Of a stretch of 7,480 nucleotides of DNA, positions 1 to 6,686 are shown piece after piece. This DNA is from Rhodobacterales bacterium UBA3080 (lineage in GTDB: Bacteria; Pseudomonadota; Alphaproteobacteria; Rhodobacterales; Rhodobacteraceae): assembly GCA_002366645.1 (NCBI GenBank), contig DFBM01000054.1:1-7480 (forward strand), read 5' to 3'. The notes below the pieces were generated by a model. It saw only the letters and a list, made by a program, of their open reading frames with translations. It was not told where the DNA came from and did no database searches. How positions within the stretch are numbered: position 1 is the stretch's first letter; every line of letters begins with the position of its first letter. Made by a program: the position numbers and the translations under genes.

Positions 1-1023
1 GATATGGACGCTTACGAGCTTAGCCTGAAGGCACGGCTCGACCCGACCGCCTCGATCTTGCAATCCCTCAATGTGCGGGCCAAGCACGAACAAGCGCGGA
101 TGTTGTTTGCCGAAGGCGACGATGCGCGCGTGGTTCGGGCGGCGGTGGCCTATAAGCGCTCCGGCTTTGGACAGGCGCTGGTTGTGGGACGCAAGGAAGA
201 GATCGCAGGCTTTCTCGAAGCGGCGGGAATGCCCGAAGCGATTGACGAAATCGAAGTGGTTAACGCGGCTAATACGGCGCATCTGCGGGAATACAAGGAC
301 TATCTCTATAAGCGCCTGCAACGTCAGGGCTTTGACCAGCGCGACTGCCATATTCTGGCGTCCCGAGACCGGCATGTCTTTGCGTCCCTGATGCTTGCGC
401 ACGATCATGTCGATGGTGTGGTTACGGGCGCGACGCGTAAGTCGGCGCAAGTTCTGTCGCAGATCAATTACGTTTTCGATGCGTCGACCAAAAGTGGCGC
501 GGTCGGCATCACGGCGGTTCTAGCTGGCGGCCGGATGGTGTTGATTGCGGATACGTTGGTGCATGAATGGCCCGAAGCAGAAGATTTGGCCGATATATCC
601 GAGCGTGCCGCCACATTGGCGCGTGGACTGGGTCTTGAGCCACGCGTGGCCTTGGCAAGTTTCTCGACCTTTGGCTATCCACGGTCGGAACGGGCCGAGA
701 AGATGACCATGGCGATCGAGGTTTTGGATAACCGCAACGTTGATTTTGAATACGACGGTGAAATGACTGTCGACGTGGCGCTCAATCCTGAAGTGATGAA
801 GCAATATCCGTTCTGCCGATTGACGGGGCCCGCGAATATCTTGGTGGTTCCGGCGCGGCACTCGGCGTCTATTTCGGTCAAGTTGTTGCAGGAAATGGGT
901 GGCGCGACGATTATCGGACCGATCCTGACGGGCATCGACAAGCAGGTCAAGATTTGCTCCACGACCTCGACGGTGAACGACATTCTGAACATGGCAATAT
1001 TCGCTGCGTGTAAGGTCGGCTGA
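1..1023 (+). CDS. maeB: NADP-dependent malic enzyme, C-terminal phosphotransacetylase-like domain (5' end outside window)
   Basis: This is the 3' part of a multidomain malic enzyme, which oxidatively decarboxylates malate to pyruvate with NAD(P)H production in the cytosol. Only the C-terminal PTA_PTB-like domain is present (about 340 residues). The frame is already open at base 1 (Asp) and leads into MDAYELSLKARL, which resembles the linker joining malic-enzyme and PTA-like halves in MaeB proteins, so the ATG at base 4 is probably internal; no ribosome binding site can be judged there. Family signatures include FAEGDD near the domain start, DGVVTGATR, LIADTLVHEWP, SFSTFGYPRSE and, near the end, LTGPANILVVPARHSASIS followed by GGATIIGPILTGIDK. 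From the family: the fused domain is generally regarded as non-catalytic and as an acetyl-CoA-sensing regulatory module. A stand-alone phosphate acetyltransferase is the alternative, less likely because of the open frame and linker. The next gene begins 1 bp after the stop. Confidence 0.85.
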   Translation, partial: DMDAYELSLKARLDPTASILQSLNVRAKHEQARMLFAEGDDARVVRAAVAYKRSGFGQALVVGRKEEIAGFLEAAGMPEAIDEIEVVNAANTAHLREYKDYLYKRLQRQGFDQRDCHILASRDRHVFASLMLAHDHVDGVVTGATRKSAQVLSQINYVFDASTKSGAVGITAVLAGGRMVLIADTLVHEWPEAEDLADISERAATLARGLGLEPRVALASFSTFGYPRSERAEKMTMAIEVLDNRNVDFEYDGEMTVDVALNPEVMKQYPFCRLTGPANILVVPARHSASISVKLLQEMGGATIIGPILTGIDKQVKICSTTSTVNDILNMAIFAACKVG

Positions 1024-1024
1024 T

Positions 1025-1900
1025 ATGGCGATTTATAACCTCGGATCGGTGAATATAGACCACGTCTATCGTGTGCCGCATTTGCCCGAACCGGGGGAAA
1101 CACTAGCGTCCCATTCGTTTAACAGCGGGCTCGGTGGCAAAGGCGCGAACCAGTCGATTGCGGTGGCGCGGGCCGGAGGGCAAGTGTTTCATATCGGTGC
1201 GATTGGTGCCGACGGGGAATGGTTGCGTGAACTTATGGCGGATACCGGCGTTGATATGCGGTATCTGGCGGTGGCCGATGTGCCGACGGGGCACGCGATT
1301 ATCAACGTGGATGACGCTGCCGAAAACGCGATCGTCTTGTTCTCGGGCGCGAACTTTGCCCTGACCGAAGCGCAAATCGACGAAGCGCTTGGCGCAGCTG
1401 GTCCGGATGATTGGTTGCTGTTTCAGAACGAAACAAGCCTTGGTATTTATGCAGCAGCAGCGGCGAAGGCCAAGGGTATGCGCGTGGCTTACGCCGCCGC
1501 GCCCTTCGATGCTGACGCGGCTTTGGCGATGTTGCCCGTGACGGATTTGCTGGCGGTGAACGAGATCGAGGCGACGCAGTTGTCCCAAGCGTTGGGCGTT
1601 GACGCGTCTGATTTACCGGTGGCGCAAGTTTTGATCACGCGTGGCTCCGAAGGGGCAACGCTGCAAGCAGGTGGCGAAGTGTTGACGGTCGATGCCTTCA
1701 AGGTTGAACCGGTGGATACGACAGGGGCGGGCGATACGTTTCTGGGGTATTTTCTGGCGGCGATAGATTTGGGGTTAGCTCCGATTGATGCGCTAAAACG
1801 GGCGTCGGCAGCGTCAGCTTTGCAGGTCATGAAACCGGGTGCGGCGGTGGCTATTCCGACGTTGGCCGAAGTGGAAATATTCCTGAAAGCACGCGCATGA
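1025..1900 (+). CDS. Ribokinase-like PfkB family sugar kinase
   Basis: A 291-residue PfkB/ribokinase-fold kinase that probably transfers phosphate from ATP to ribose or a related sugar. The N-terminus LGSVNIDHVYRVPHLPEPGE resembles RbsK, with Asp12 at the sugar-contacting position. PfkB signature 1 is GLGGKGANQS (residues 35-44). The NxxE magnesium motif is N179-E-I-E182. TRGSEGA (205-211) precedes signature 2, DTTGAGDTF (231-239), whose Asp237 is the expected catalytic base. Length is slightly short of typical RbsK (about 305-310). The start ATG lies 1 bp after the malic enzyme stop, with AAGG 9 bases upstream inside the preceding gene, so translational coupling is likely. Its 3' end overlaps the nucleoside hydrolase by ATGA. 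Context supports use on ribose freed from nucleosides. Exact substrate (ribose, deoxyribose, a nucleoside or another sugar) cannot be fixed from motifs, so no gene symbol is given. Confidence 0.9.
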   Translation: MAIYNLGSVNIDHVYRVPHLPEPGETLASHSFNSGLGGKGANQSIAVARAGGQVFHIGAIGADGEWLRELMADTGVDMRYLAVADVPTGHAIINVDDAAENAIVLFSGANFALTEAQIDEALGAAGPDDWLLFQNETSLGIYAAAAAKAKGMRVAYAAAPFDADAALAMLPVTDLLAVNEIEATQLSQALGVDASDLPVAQVLITRGSEGATLQAGGEVLTVDAFKVEPVDTTGAGDTFLGYFLAAIDLGLAPIDALKRASAASALQVMKPGAAVAIPTLAEVEIFLKARA

Positions 1901-2820
1901 AAACCCGTATGATAATCGACACGGATCCCGGCATCGATGACGCTATGACGAATCACTATGCATTCGCTGATCCGGATATCGAGGTGGTCGGGCTGACCTC
2001 GGTTTTTGGCAATGTTTTTGTGGAACAGGGCACGCGCAATGCGTTGCGGTTGTTGGAAATGGCCGGCGTAGATGCGCCTGTGGCCGAGGGGGCGAACGCG
2101 CCTTTGGCGATGCCTTTGTCGCCGCCTTCGCATCATATTCACGGGCATGAGGGGTTCGGCGGGATCGCAGCAGAAACGCCTAAGGGCAGCGCCGTGGACA
2201 TGACAGCCGCAGAATTCATGATCAAAACCTGCGCTGAAAACCTGAATGAAATCGTGATCTGCGCTATTGGCCCGTTAACCAATCTGGCGCTGGCTTTGCG
2301 ACTGGACCCACGGATTGCGCAAACCGTAAAGAAAGTCGTGATTATGGGTGGTGCGGTTGAGACTGCCGGTAATATCACCCCGTTCGCCGAGGCCAATATC
2401 TACCACGATCCGCACGCTGCGGCCGAAGTTTTTGCGGCTGAATGGGAGGTGGTTCTGGTAGGTCTGGATGTTACGCACCAGATCACTTGCTCGACCGGGG
2501 ACTTCTTTGAAATCAAAGGGAATTCGCCGAGAATGGGTGGGTTTATCAAGGAGATAAGCGAGTTTTATCTCAATTTCTATACGTCTATTGGCAAATACGA
2601 GGGTTGTAGCCTGCACGACCCGACCGCCATTATTGCTGCCGCGCATCCGGAATACTTCCAGATGTCGTCCATTCCGCTGCGCGTGGTAACGGAAGGCGAG
2701 GCGCAAGGACAGACCATCGCAGCGCCCGAGGCGGATACGCCGTGCGTGCAGGTTTGCCTTGATGTGGATGACGTCGCCGTAAAACGGAAGTTCATCGACC
2801 TTTACCGGAATCTTGCCTAA
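1897..2820 (+). CDS. Inosine/uridine-preferring nucleoside hydrolase (IunH family)
   Basis: A 307-residue cytosolic nucleoside N-ribohydrolase that splits nucleosides into free base and ribose. The hallmark calcium-binding motif DTDPGIDD occupies residues 8-15 (Asp10, Asp14, Asp15). Other family blocks are TSVFGNV (34-40), HGHEGFGG (82-89), the AIGPLTNLALAL block (123-134), IMGGAV (149-154) and EANIYHDPHAAAEVF (165-179). His240-Asp241 in SLHDP matches the catalytic His and C-terminal calcium ligand of the purine/pyrimidine-type enzymes (CU-NH group I). No signal peptide is visible, and the length is normal for the family. The start codon overlaps the kinase stop (ATGA), and a GAAAG stretch just upstream can serve as ribosome binding site. 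Together the two genes would turn nucleosides into base plus sugar phosphate. Base preference cannot be read from the sequence. Its TAA stop overlaps the convergent serine hydrolase stop, and no hairpin terminator is visible there. Confidence 0.92.
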   Translation: MKTRMIIDTDPGIDDAMTNHYAFADPDIEVVGLTSVFGNVFVEQGTRNALRLLEMAGVDAPVAEGANAPLAMPLSPPSHHIHGHEGFGGIAAETPKGSAVDMTAAEFMIKTCAENLNEIVICAIGPLTNLALALRLDPRIAQTVKKVVIMGGAVETAGNITPFAEANIYHDPHAAAEVFAAEWEVVLVGLDVTHQITCSTGDFFEIKGNSPRMGGFIKEISEFYLNFYTSIGKYEGCSLHDPTAIIAAAHPEYFQMSSIPLRVVTEGEAQGQTIAAPEADTPCVQVCLDVDDVAVKRKFIDLYRNLA

Positions 2821-3827
2821 CGCAGTTCGGCGGCAATTTCGCGGAACATGGCGAGGTTTTGTTCGTAGGAACCCGGTTCTTTAAACAGCCGGTCGACCGA
2901 GTTGGCGGCAATAACGACCTGACTGGCGGAATCTACGTATATGTATTGGCCATAAACGCCACGGGCGAAATACTCGCCATCCGCGGCGTCGGCTGGCATC
3001 CACCATTGATAGCCGTACTGAACTGCTCCGGTAGCGGTCGGGGCGGTGGGGAGTGTCGATTGCGCTACCCAGTCGGCCGGTACAATCTGTTTGCCGTTAT
3101 ACATGCCGCCTTGCAGGAACATCTGCCCGAGGCGCGCGTAGTCACGGGTTCTGAGGTTCAAGCCACCGAGCACGAATGCGACGCCATTGCCGTCGGTCAG
3201 GTAATAGGGGTCGGCCTCCAACCCCAGCGGGGTCAACAGTGTTTCGACCATCAGTTCAGAGATATTTCGCCCGGTAGCGCCGCGGATAACCATGCCGATG
3301 ACGTGTGTGTCGATCGAAACATATTGCCACGCTTCGCCAGCAGCGCGGTCGCGGCCTTCCAAGCTGGCAGTGAATTTATCCATGGAGCCGCCCATGGCCA
3401 GTACACGACCCATTTTGTTGATGTCGGAATTGAAGTCGAGGTAGTCCTCGTTGAACTTAACTCCGCTGGCCATATTCAGGACGTTTCGGATGGAGGCACC
3501 GTCATATGCCGTCCCAACGAGGTCGGGCGCGTATTTGGTGACCGGATCGTCGATGGAGGCGATGTCGCCCTCCTCAACAATGATCCCCATCAAGGCCGAC
3601 AGGAAGCTTTTGGCAACCGACCATGAAATTCTGAGGTCCTCAGGAGATGTGTCCTGATAATAGGATTCGTGAGCAATGCTGCCGTCTTTCAAAACAACGA
3701 GGGCGGTGACGGAGCGGTCGGTGACCCATTTGTCCAAACCGTTGGGCATGGCGCGTGGTTCGGTTGGTAGTTCGGATGCGGATGCGTCCGGCACGTCAAG
3801 TGGGGTGCTGAAGAACATCGCGTCCAT
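2817..3827 (-). CDS. Serine hydrolase, class C beta-lactamase/NylB-like catalytic domain (separated from its N-terminus by an in-frame stop)
   Basis: A 336-residue open frame for a COG1680-type beta-lactamase-related serine hydrolase, a family of esterases, amidases and peptidases of varied substrate. The SxxK catalytic motif is Ser70-Val-Ala-Lys73 in ISWSVAKSFLSAL. A YxS motif (Tyr169-Val-Ser171, YVSIDTHVIG) provides the second element, and GVYGQ (290-294) stands where the third motif is expected. LNLRTRDYARLGQMFLQGG (223-241) is a typical block of the family. The domain itself is complete. However, the reading frame continues upstream for 8 sense codons (NILTNFSH) to a TAA at 3852-3854 and then, in the same frame, into a membrane-anchor segment. 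The ATG at 3827 lacks a Shine-Dalgarno sequence. The gene is therefore probably an interrupted membrane-anchored protein, or possibly one now restarted as a cytosolic form. The substrate is unknown; NylB-like enzymes are one relative, not an assignment. Confidence 0.85.
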   Translation of the reverse strand: MDAMFFSTPLDVPDASASELPTEPRAMPNGLDKWVTDRSVTALVVLKDGSIAHESYYQDTSPEDLRISWSVAKSFLSALMGIIVEEGDIASIDDPVTKYAPDLVGTAYDGASIRNVLNMASGVKFNEDYLDFNSDINKMGRVLAMGGSMDKFTASLEGRDRAAGEAWQYVSIDTHVIGMVIRGATGRNISELMVETLLTPLGLEADPYYLTDGNGVAFVLGGLNLRTRDYARLGQMFLQGGMYNGKQIVPADWVAQSTLPTAPTATGAVQYGYQWWMPADAADGEYFARGVYGQYIYVDSASQVVIAANSVDRLFKEPGSYEQNLAMFREIAAELR

Positions 3828-3851
3828 ATGGCTGAAGTTCGTCAGGATATT

Positions 3852-3992
3852 TTATTCGGAAAACAGCGAGTTAACCGCCACCAGACGTTTAATATCGCTG
3901 CGCTTCCAGATTCCGGCGGCAACCGCCAAAACGATTACGACGAATACGATACGGGTCACCCAACGAAATATGCTATTCACGGTACGCTTCAT
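3852..3992 (-). pseudogene. Detached N-terminal membrane-anchor fragment of the serine hydrolase
   Basis: This 46-codon segment begins MKRTVNSIFRWV, runs through a single hydrophobic helix (IVFVVIVLAVAAGIW, about residues 15-29) with basic residues on both sides, and continues KRSDIKRLVAVNSLFSE before TAA. It lies exactly in frame with the catalytic domain (8 codons between the TAA and the ATG at 3827). As I recall, membrane-anchored members of this hydrolase family carry a similar anchor leading into AVNSLF and NFSHMD-like sequence without a break, so I read this as one gene split by a nonsense codon. ATG at 3992 is preferred over the TTG at 4034, which would only add polar residues before the basic start of the anchor. 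No strong ribosome binding site is seen upstream. Without the nonsense codon the product would be about 391 residues with one N-terminal transmembrane segment. Confidence 0.7.
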
Positions 3993-4063
3993 TTTAGCTG
4001 GCGGTAAGCTGATGGGTCGCAATCCTTGCGTCAAGGTAGCTGACGGGGTTACGCACCGTAAGG

Positions 4064-4711
4064 TTAGGTTAACAGCATCCGCAACCCGCTGGTTACGTCG
4101 GCATGAATTGCGACGCGTAGGGCGGGTTCATCGCCCGCGCGCAAGGCCGCTAGAATGGACCGATGTTTCTCGCTGGCTTGTTTGCGGGGCAGGCGGGAGT
4201 AGAGCGAGCGCATCGTCGGGCCCGACTGTAACCAGACGGTTTCGACAAGTGCCAACATGGCCGGAGATTGGGCGCGCAGGTATAGCGTGCGGTGGAATTC
4301 AAGATTTGATCGCACATACCCCGTCGCGTCGGCCTTCACGATTTTTTCAGCGATCACGGCGTTAATGTTCTGCAAGCGCTCTATCAGAACGGGATGAACG
4401 CGCGGGAGAGCACGGGAGGCCAGTTCGGGCTCCAACATCGCGCGCAGGCATGCGAGTTCTTCGATGCGATCATTCGATAGTTCCGGTGTAGACACACGAC
4501 CGGATGCTGAAAGGTTCAACGCGCCTTCGGCGACTAAACGACGGACGGCTTCGCGGGCGGGGGTCATCGAGACTTCGAATTCGGCGCCAATACCGCGCAG
4601 GGTAAGGGCCGCGCCGGGCTCCATTTCACCATGCATAACGCGGGCGCGCAGGGCGCGGTAAACGCGTTCGTGCGCTGGGATCGTCGGTTCCGAGGGGCGT
4701 TCTTTGGACAT
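4064..4711 (-). CDS. GntR family transcriptional regulator, FadR/FCD subfamily
   Basis: A 215-residue DNA-binding regulator counted from ATG at 4711 (an in-frame GTG at 4729 would add six residues). The N-terminal winged helix-turn-helix spans about residues 12-75: HERVYRALRARVMHGEMEPG, then the recognition region FEVSMTPAREAVRRLVAEG. The C-terminal FCD ligand-sensing domain follows, with LEPELASRA, NLEFHRTLY, EKHRSILAALRAGD and AIHADV. Candidate metal ligands are His140, His183 and His203. The first ligand, usually Asp in the DxxFH motif, is Asn136 here. Effectors of this subfamily are usually small carboxylates or other metabolites; none can be named here. Neither start has a good Shine-Dalgarno sequence. 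A perfect 12-bp palindrome covers the GTG candidate, which is why I prefer the ATG. The gene follows the YgjP-like gene by 31 bp (13 bp from the GTG) and precedes the split serine hydrolase by 71 bp. Confidence 0.9.
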   Translation of the reverse strand: MSKERPSEPTIPAHERVYRALRARVMHGEMEPGAALTLRGIGAEFEVSMTPAREAVRRLVAEGALNLSASGRVSTPELSNDRIEELACLRAMLEPELASRALPRVHPVLIERLQNINAVIAEKIVKADATGYVRSNLEFHRTLYLRAQSPAMLALVETVWLQSGPTMRSLYSRLPRKQASEKHRSILAALRAGDEPALRVAIHADVTSGLRMLLT

Positions 4712-4716
4712 GCTGT

Positions 4717-4746
4717 ATTTTGTGATCACAAGTTGTCGAAGGTCAA
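4717..4746 (-). promoter_or_regulatory. Possible internal promoter for the GntR gene
   Basis: On the minus strand TTGACC (4746-4741) is followed after 18 bp by CAAAAT (4722-4717), a 5/6 match to the -35 and a 4/6 match to the -10 consensus. The perfect palindrome overlaps the spacer and the first bases of the -10, as expected for a repressor site. Transcription would start about at the ATG at 4711, giving a leaderless message and explaining the missing Shine-Dalgarno sequence. This is a weak match and an inference. Confidence 0.3.
4720..4731. promoter_or_regulatory. Perfect 12-bp palindrome, candidate GntR operator
   Basis: TTGTGATCACAA is a perfect inverted repeat immediately upstream of the preferred GntR start codon. 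Two-fold symmetric sites at their own promoters are usual for FCD-type GntR repressors, so autoregulation is the simplest reading. The spacing between the GT and AC halves is slightly longer than the classical GntR consensus. Binding is inferred, not shown. Confidence 0.5.
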
Positions 4747-5429
4747 GTGGAAAATTTGATCACATGCAGTTTCGCACCGTTTTGGCGCAACCAGTTCCGG
4801 TGGTTTTGGTATTCCGGCATTAAAAAATGTACCACATCCCAGAAATCCTGCGAGTGGTTCATCTCGACCAGATGCGCGACTTCGTGGGCGGCGACGTATT
4901 CCAACACTACAGGCGGGGCCATCACGAGCCGCCACGAAAACATCAGGTTACCTTCCGCGGAGCAGGATCCCCAGCGCGAGCGTGTGTCCCGCAACGTGAT
5001 CCGGTTGAAAGGCCGTTCGATGCGGGCGGCGTATTTTTCCACGGCGGGGACCAGAGCATTGCGGGCTTGGGTTTTGATGAAGGCTTGCAGGCGAGCACCG
5101 GCGTGTGGACCGCCCACCAGTATCCTGTCGTTTTCGATCCGGACCGATTTGCCGGCGGCAGCTTCGATTTCCAATTCTCGCCCTTGGTAGGGAATCGTTC
5201 CGCCGTGGATTAGCGGTGTAACATCGGGCAGTTTCGACAATTGGGCGCGAAGCCAGCCTTCCTGTTTACGGGCAAACGCTTCGGCCTCGCGCAAGGGGGC
5301 GCGGGCGGGCATGGTGAGGGTGGCTTTGCCGTCAGTACGTGATAGCCGCAGGGTCAGACGCTTGGCGCGTGGATTGCGTTTGAAGCGAACCTCGATCGGC
5401 GGGGTGCCAATGAAAACAGGACCCGCCAA
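4743..5429 (-). CDS. YgjP/DUF45 family zinc-dependent metallopeptidase-like protein
   Basis: A 228-residue cytosolic protein of the YgjP-like (DUF45, COG1451) family, related in fold to SprT and other zincin peptidases; the cellular substrate is not established. The N-terminal half (about 1-130) has the family layout with PRAKRLTLRLSRTDGKATLTMP. The signature TRSRWGSCSAEGNLMFSWRL (149-168) leads to the zinc motif His182-Glu-Val-Ala-His186 and the third ligand His192 in EMNHSQDFW. The length is normal. The start is TTG at 5429: an in-frame TAA lies two codons upstream, AAAGG sits 7 bases before the TTG, and the next ATG (residue 40) would cut the conserved N-terminal part. The gene starts 3 bp after the phaZ stop, so it is almost certainly cotranscribed with phaZ. 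The zinc site appears complete, so an active hydrolase is likely. Confidence 0.88.
   Translation of the reverse strand: MAGPVFIGTPPIEVRFKRNPRAKRLTLRLSRTDGKATLTMPARAPLREAEAFARKQEGWLRAQLSKLPDVTPLIHGGTIPYQGRELEIEAAAGKSVRIENDRILVGGPHAGARLQAFIKTQARNALVPAVEKYAARIERPFNRITLRDTRSRWGSCSAEGNLMFSWRLVMAPPVVLEYVAAHEVAHLVEMNHSQDFWDVVHFLMPEYQNHRNWLRQNGAKLHVIKFST
4754..4765. promoter_or_regulatory. Second, imperfect copy of the candidate GntR operator
   Basis: Read on the minus strand the site is ATGTGATCAAAT. It matches the perfect palindrome at 4720-4731 in 9 of 12 positions, including the core TGTGATCA, and its centre lies 34 bp away, about three helical turns. It falls inside the last codons of the YgjP-like gene. 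A similar 9/12 match occurs by chance inside the kinase gene near 1630, so this copy alone is weak; its position next to the perfect copy is what makes it interesting. Confidence 0.35.
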
Positions 5430-5432
5430 ATG

Positions 5433-6686
5433 TTAGCCTTTAACCTTTGTCCGGTTCGCAGCGATAAATTCCGCAACTTTCGGCTGGATAATATTGCGCC
5501 AACGCGAACCGTTGAAAATACCGTAGTGCCCGACGTTTTCCTGTACATAATGCACATGTTTCTCGTCGGGTATGTTCGGGGTCAGGGTATGCGCGGCTTC
5601 GGTCTGCTGAACACCGGTGATGTCGTCTTTCTCACCCTCGATGGTGAAGAGAGCGATATCGGTGATGGCTTTCGGGTCAACCAGCGTATTGCGATGATAA
5701 TAGGCACCGATGGCGAGCAGGCGTTTTTGGAAAACGCGCTCGATCGTTTGCAAGTAAAACTCGGCGGTCAGGTCCATTACGGCCATGTATTCATCGTAAA
5801 ACGTGCGATGCGCGGCGGCGCTGTCTCCATCACCCTCGATGAGGTGTTTGAACTGGTTCTTATGCGCATCGACGTGTTTGTCCATGTTCATGGACATAAA
5901 ACCGGAAAGTTGCAGGAAACCGGGATATACGCGGCGCATAAACCCGGCGTTGGGCCATGGAACCGACACGATCACGTTGTTTTCGAACCATGAAAGCGGC
6001 TTATCGGTAGCCAGCTTGTTTGGCACCTGCGGATCTTTGGCAGTATCGATTGGCGAGCCCATCAGCGTGATAGAAGACGGACGGAAAGGATCGTCGTTCA
6101 TCGCCATGAGCGACGCGGCAACTATCATCGGCACGCCCGGCTGACAAACAGCCATAACCGAGGCGCGTTCGCCGTCTTCACCAAGAAGACGACAGAAGTC
6201 GATCAGGTAGTCGGCATAGTCGTCAAGGTCGAACTCACCCTCGGAAAGCGGCACATCGCGACCATCAATCCAGTCGGTGATGTACACATCATGATCGGGC
6301 AGCATCGCCTTAACGGTCCCGCGCAGCAATGTTGCATAGTGGCCGGACATTGGTGCGATAATCAGAACTTTTGGGTCGTTGCGCTTTTCAGCGGCCTTGG
6401 AGTCGCGCTTGAAATGCAGAAGGTCACAGAACGGTAGTGAATGGACGACTTCTTCGACAATCGGTGTTGTGACGCCGTCAACCATGGTGGTTTCTAGCCC
6501 GAATTCCGGTTTGTCATAGCGACGGATGGCATTGATGAACATTTCGAGCGACGCGGTGGTGGTGCGGGTAAAATAGGTCGAAGCCAAGGGATTAAACGAT
6601 GATTGCAACATATGTTGACTCATCTTCGCGGCGGTCCGCATCGGGCGGACAGCGGCGTGCGTTAGTTCAAAGGCATGATAGAGCAT
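5433..6686 (-). CDS. phaZ: Intracellular polyhydroxyalkanoate (PHB) depolymerase
   Basis: A 417-residue alpha/beta-hydrolase that mobilises intracellular polyhydroxybutyrate granules to hydroxybutyrate units, acting at the granule surface. There is no signal peptide, in line with the intracellular class. The nucleophile motif is AVCQPGVP with Cys181 in place of the serine of a lipase box, as in the Ralstonia eutropha PhaZ1 type. Asp355 in EGEKDDITG and His387 in NVGHYGIFNG complete the triad at nearly the same positions as in that enzyme (Cys183, Asp355, His388). Other family blocks are VLIIAPMSGHYATLLRGTV (107-125), DVYITDWIDGRDVP (133-146), SFNPLASTYF (30-39) and ITLMGSPID (206-214). The start ATG at 6686 has GGAAG a few bases upstream. 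It is the first gene of a likely four-gene minus-strand unit and is divergent from the FYDLN gene. No phaC synthase or phasin gene is in the window. Confidence 0.93.
   Translation of the reverse strand: MLYHAFELTHAAVRPMRTAAKMSQHMLQSSFNPLASTYFTRTTTASLEMFINAIRRYDKPEFGLETTMVDGVTTPIVEEVVHSLPFCDLLHFKRDSKAAEKRNDPKVLIIAPMSGHYATLLRGTVKAMLPDHDVYITDWIDGRDVPLSEGEFDLDDYADYLIDFCRLLGEDGERASVMAVCQPGVPMIVAASLMAMNDDPFRPSSITLMGSPIDTAKDPQVPNKLATDKPLSWFENNVIVSVPWPNAGFMRRVYPGFLQLSGFMSMNMDKHVDAHKNQFKHLIEGDGDSAAAHRTFYDEYMAVMDLTAEFYLQTIERVFQKRLLAIGAYYHRNTLVDPKAITDIALFTIEGEKDDITGVQQTEAAHTLTPNIPDEKHVHYVQENVGHYGIFNGSRWRNIIQPKVAEFIAANRTKVKG

Noticed and set aside
1630..1641. Further copy of the GntR operator-like sequence inside the kinase gene
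   Set aside because: A 9/12 match inside coding sequence with no promoter context; most likely chance, and it shows how easily the weaker copy could arise.
2859..3626. Long plus-strand open frame of about 255 codons opposite the serine hydrolase
   Set aside because: It is a shadow of the minus-strand gene, which has clear family motifs; the plus-strand translation shows no recognisable domain or start signal.
3827..3854. Frameshift as the cause of the split hydrolase
   Set aside because: The anchor segment and catalytic domain are in the same frame with exactly 8 codons between TAA and ATG, so the lesion is a nonsense codon and not an indel.
3676..4365. Plus-strand open frame of about 229 codons spanning the anchor segment and the GntR gene
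   Set aside because: It crosses two minus-strand genes and is Arg/Ser/Thr-rich low-quality sequence without motifs, as expected for an antisense frame in GC-rich DNA.
4720..4731. CRP/FNR-type binding site
   Set aside because: TGTGA and TCACA directly abut here, whereas a CRP site needs a 6-bp spacer and an FNR site has TTGAT-N4-ATCAA; a GntR operator fits the location better.
5430..5993. Plus-strand open frame opposite phaZ
   Set aside because: The phaZ frame on the other strand has a full catalytic triad and family blocks; the antisense frame has none.
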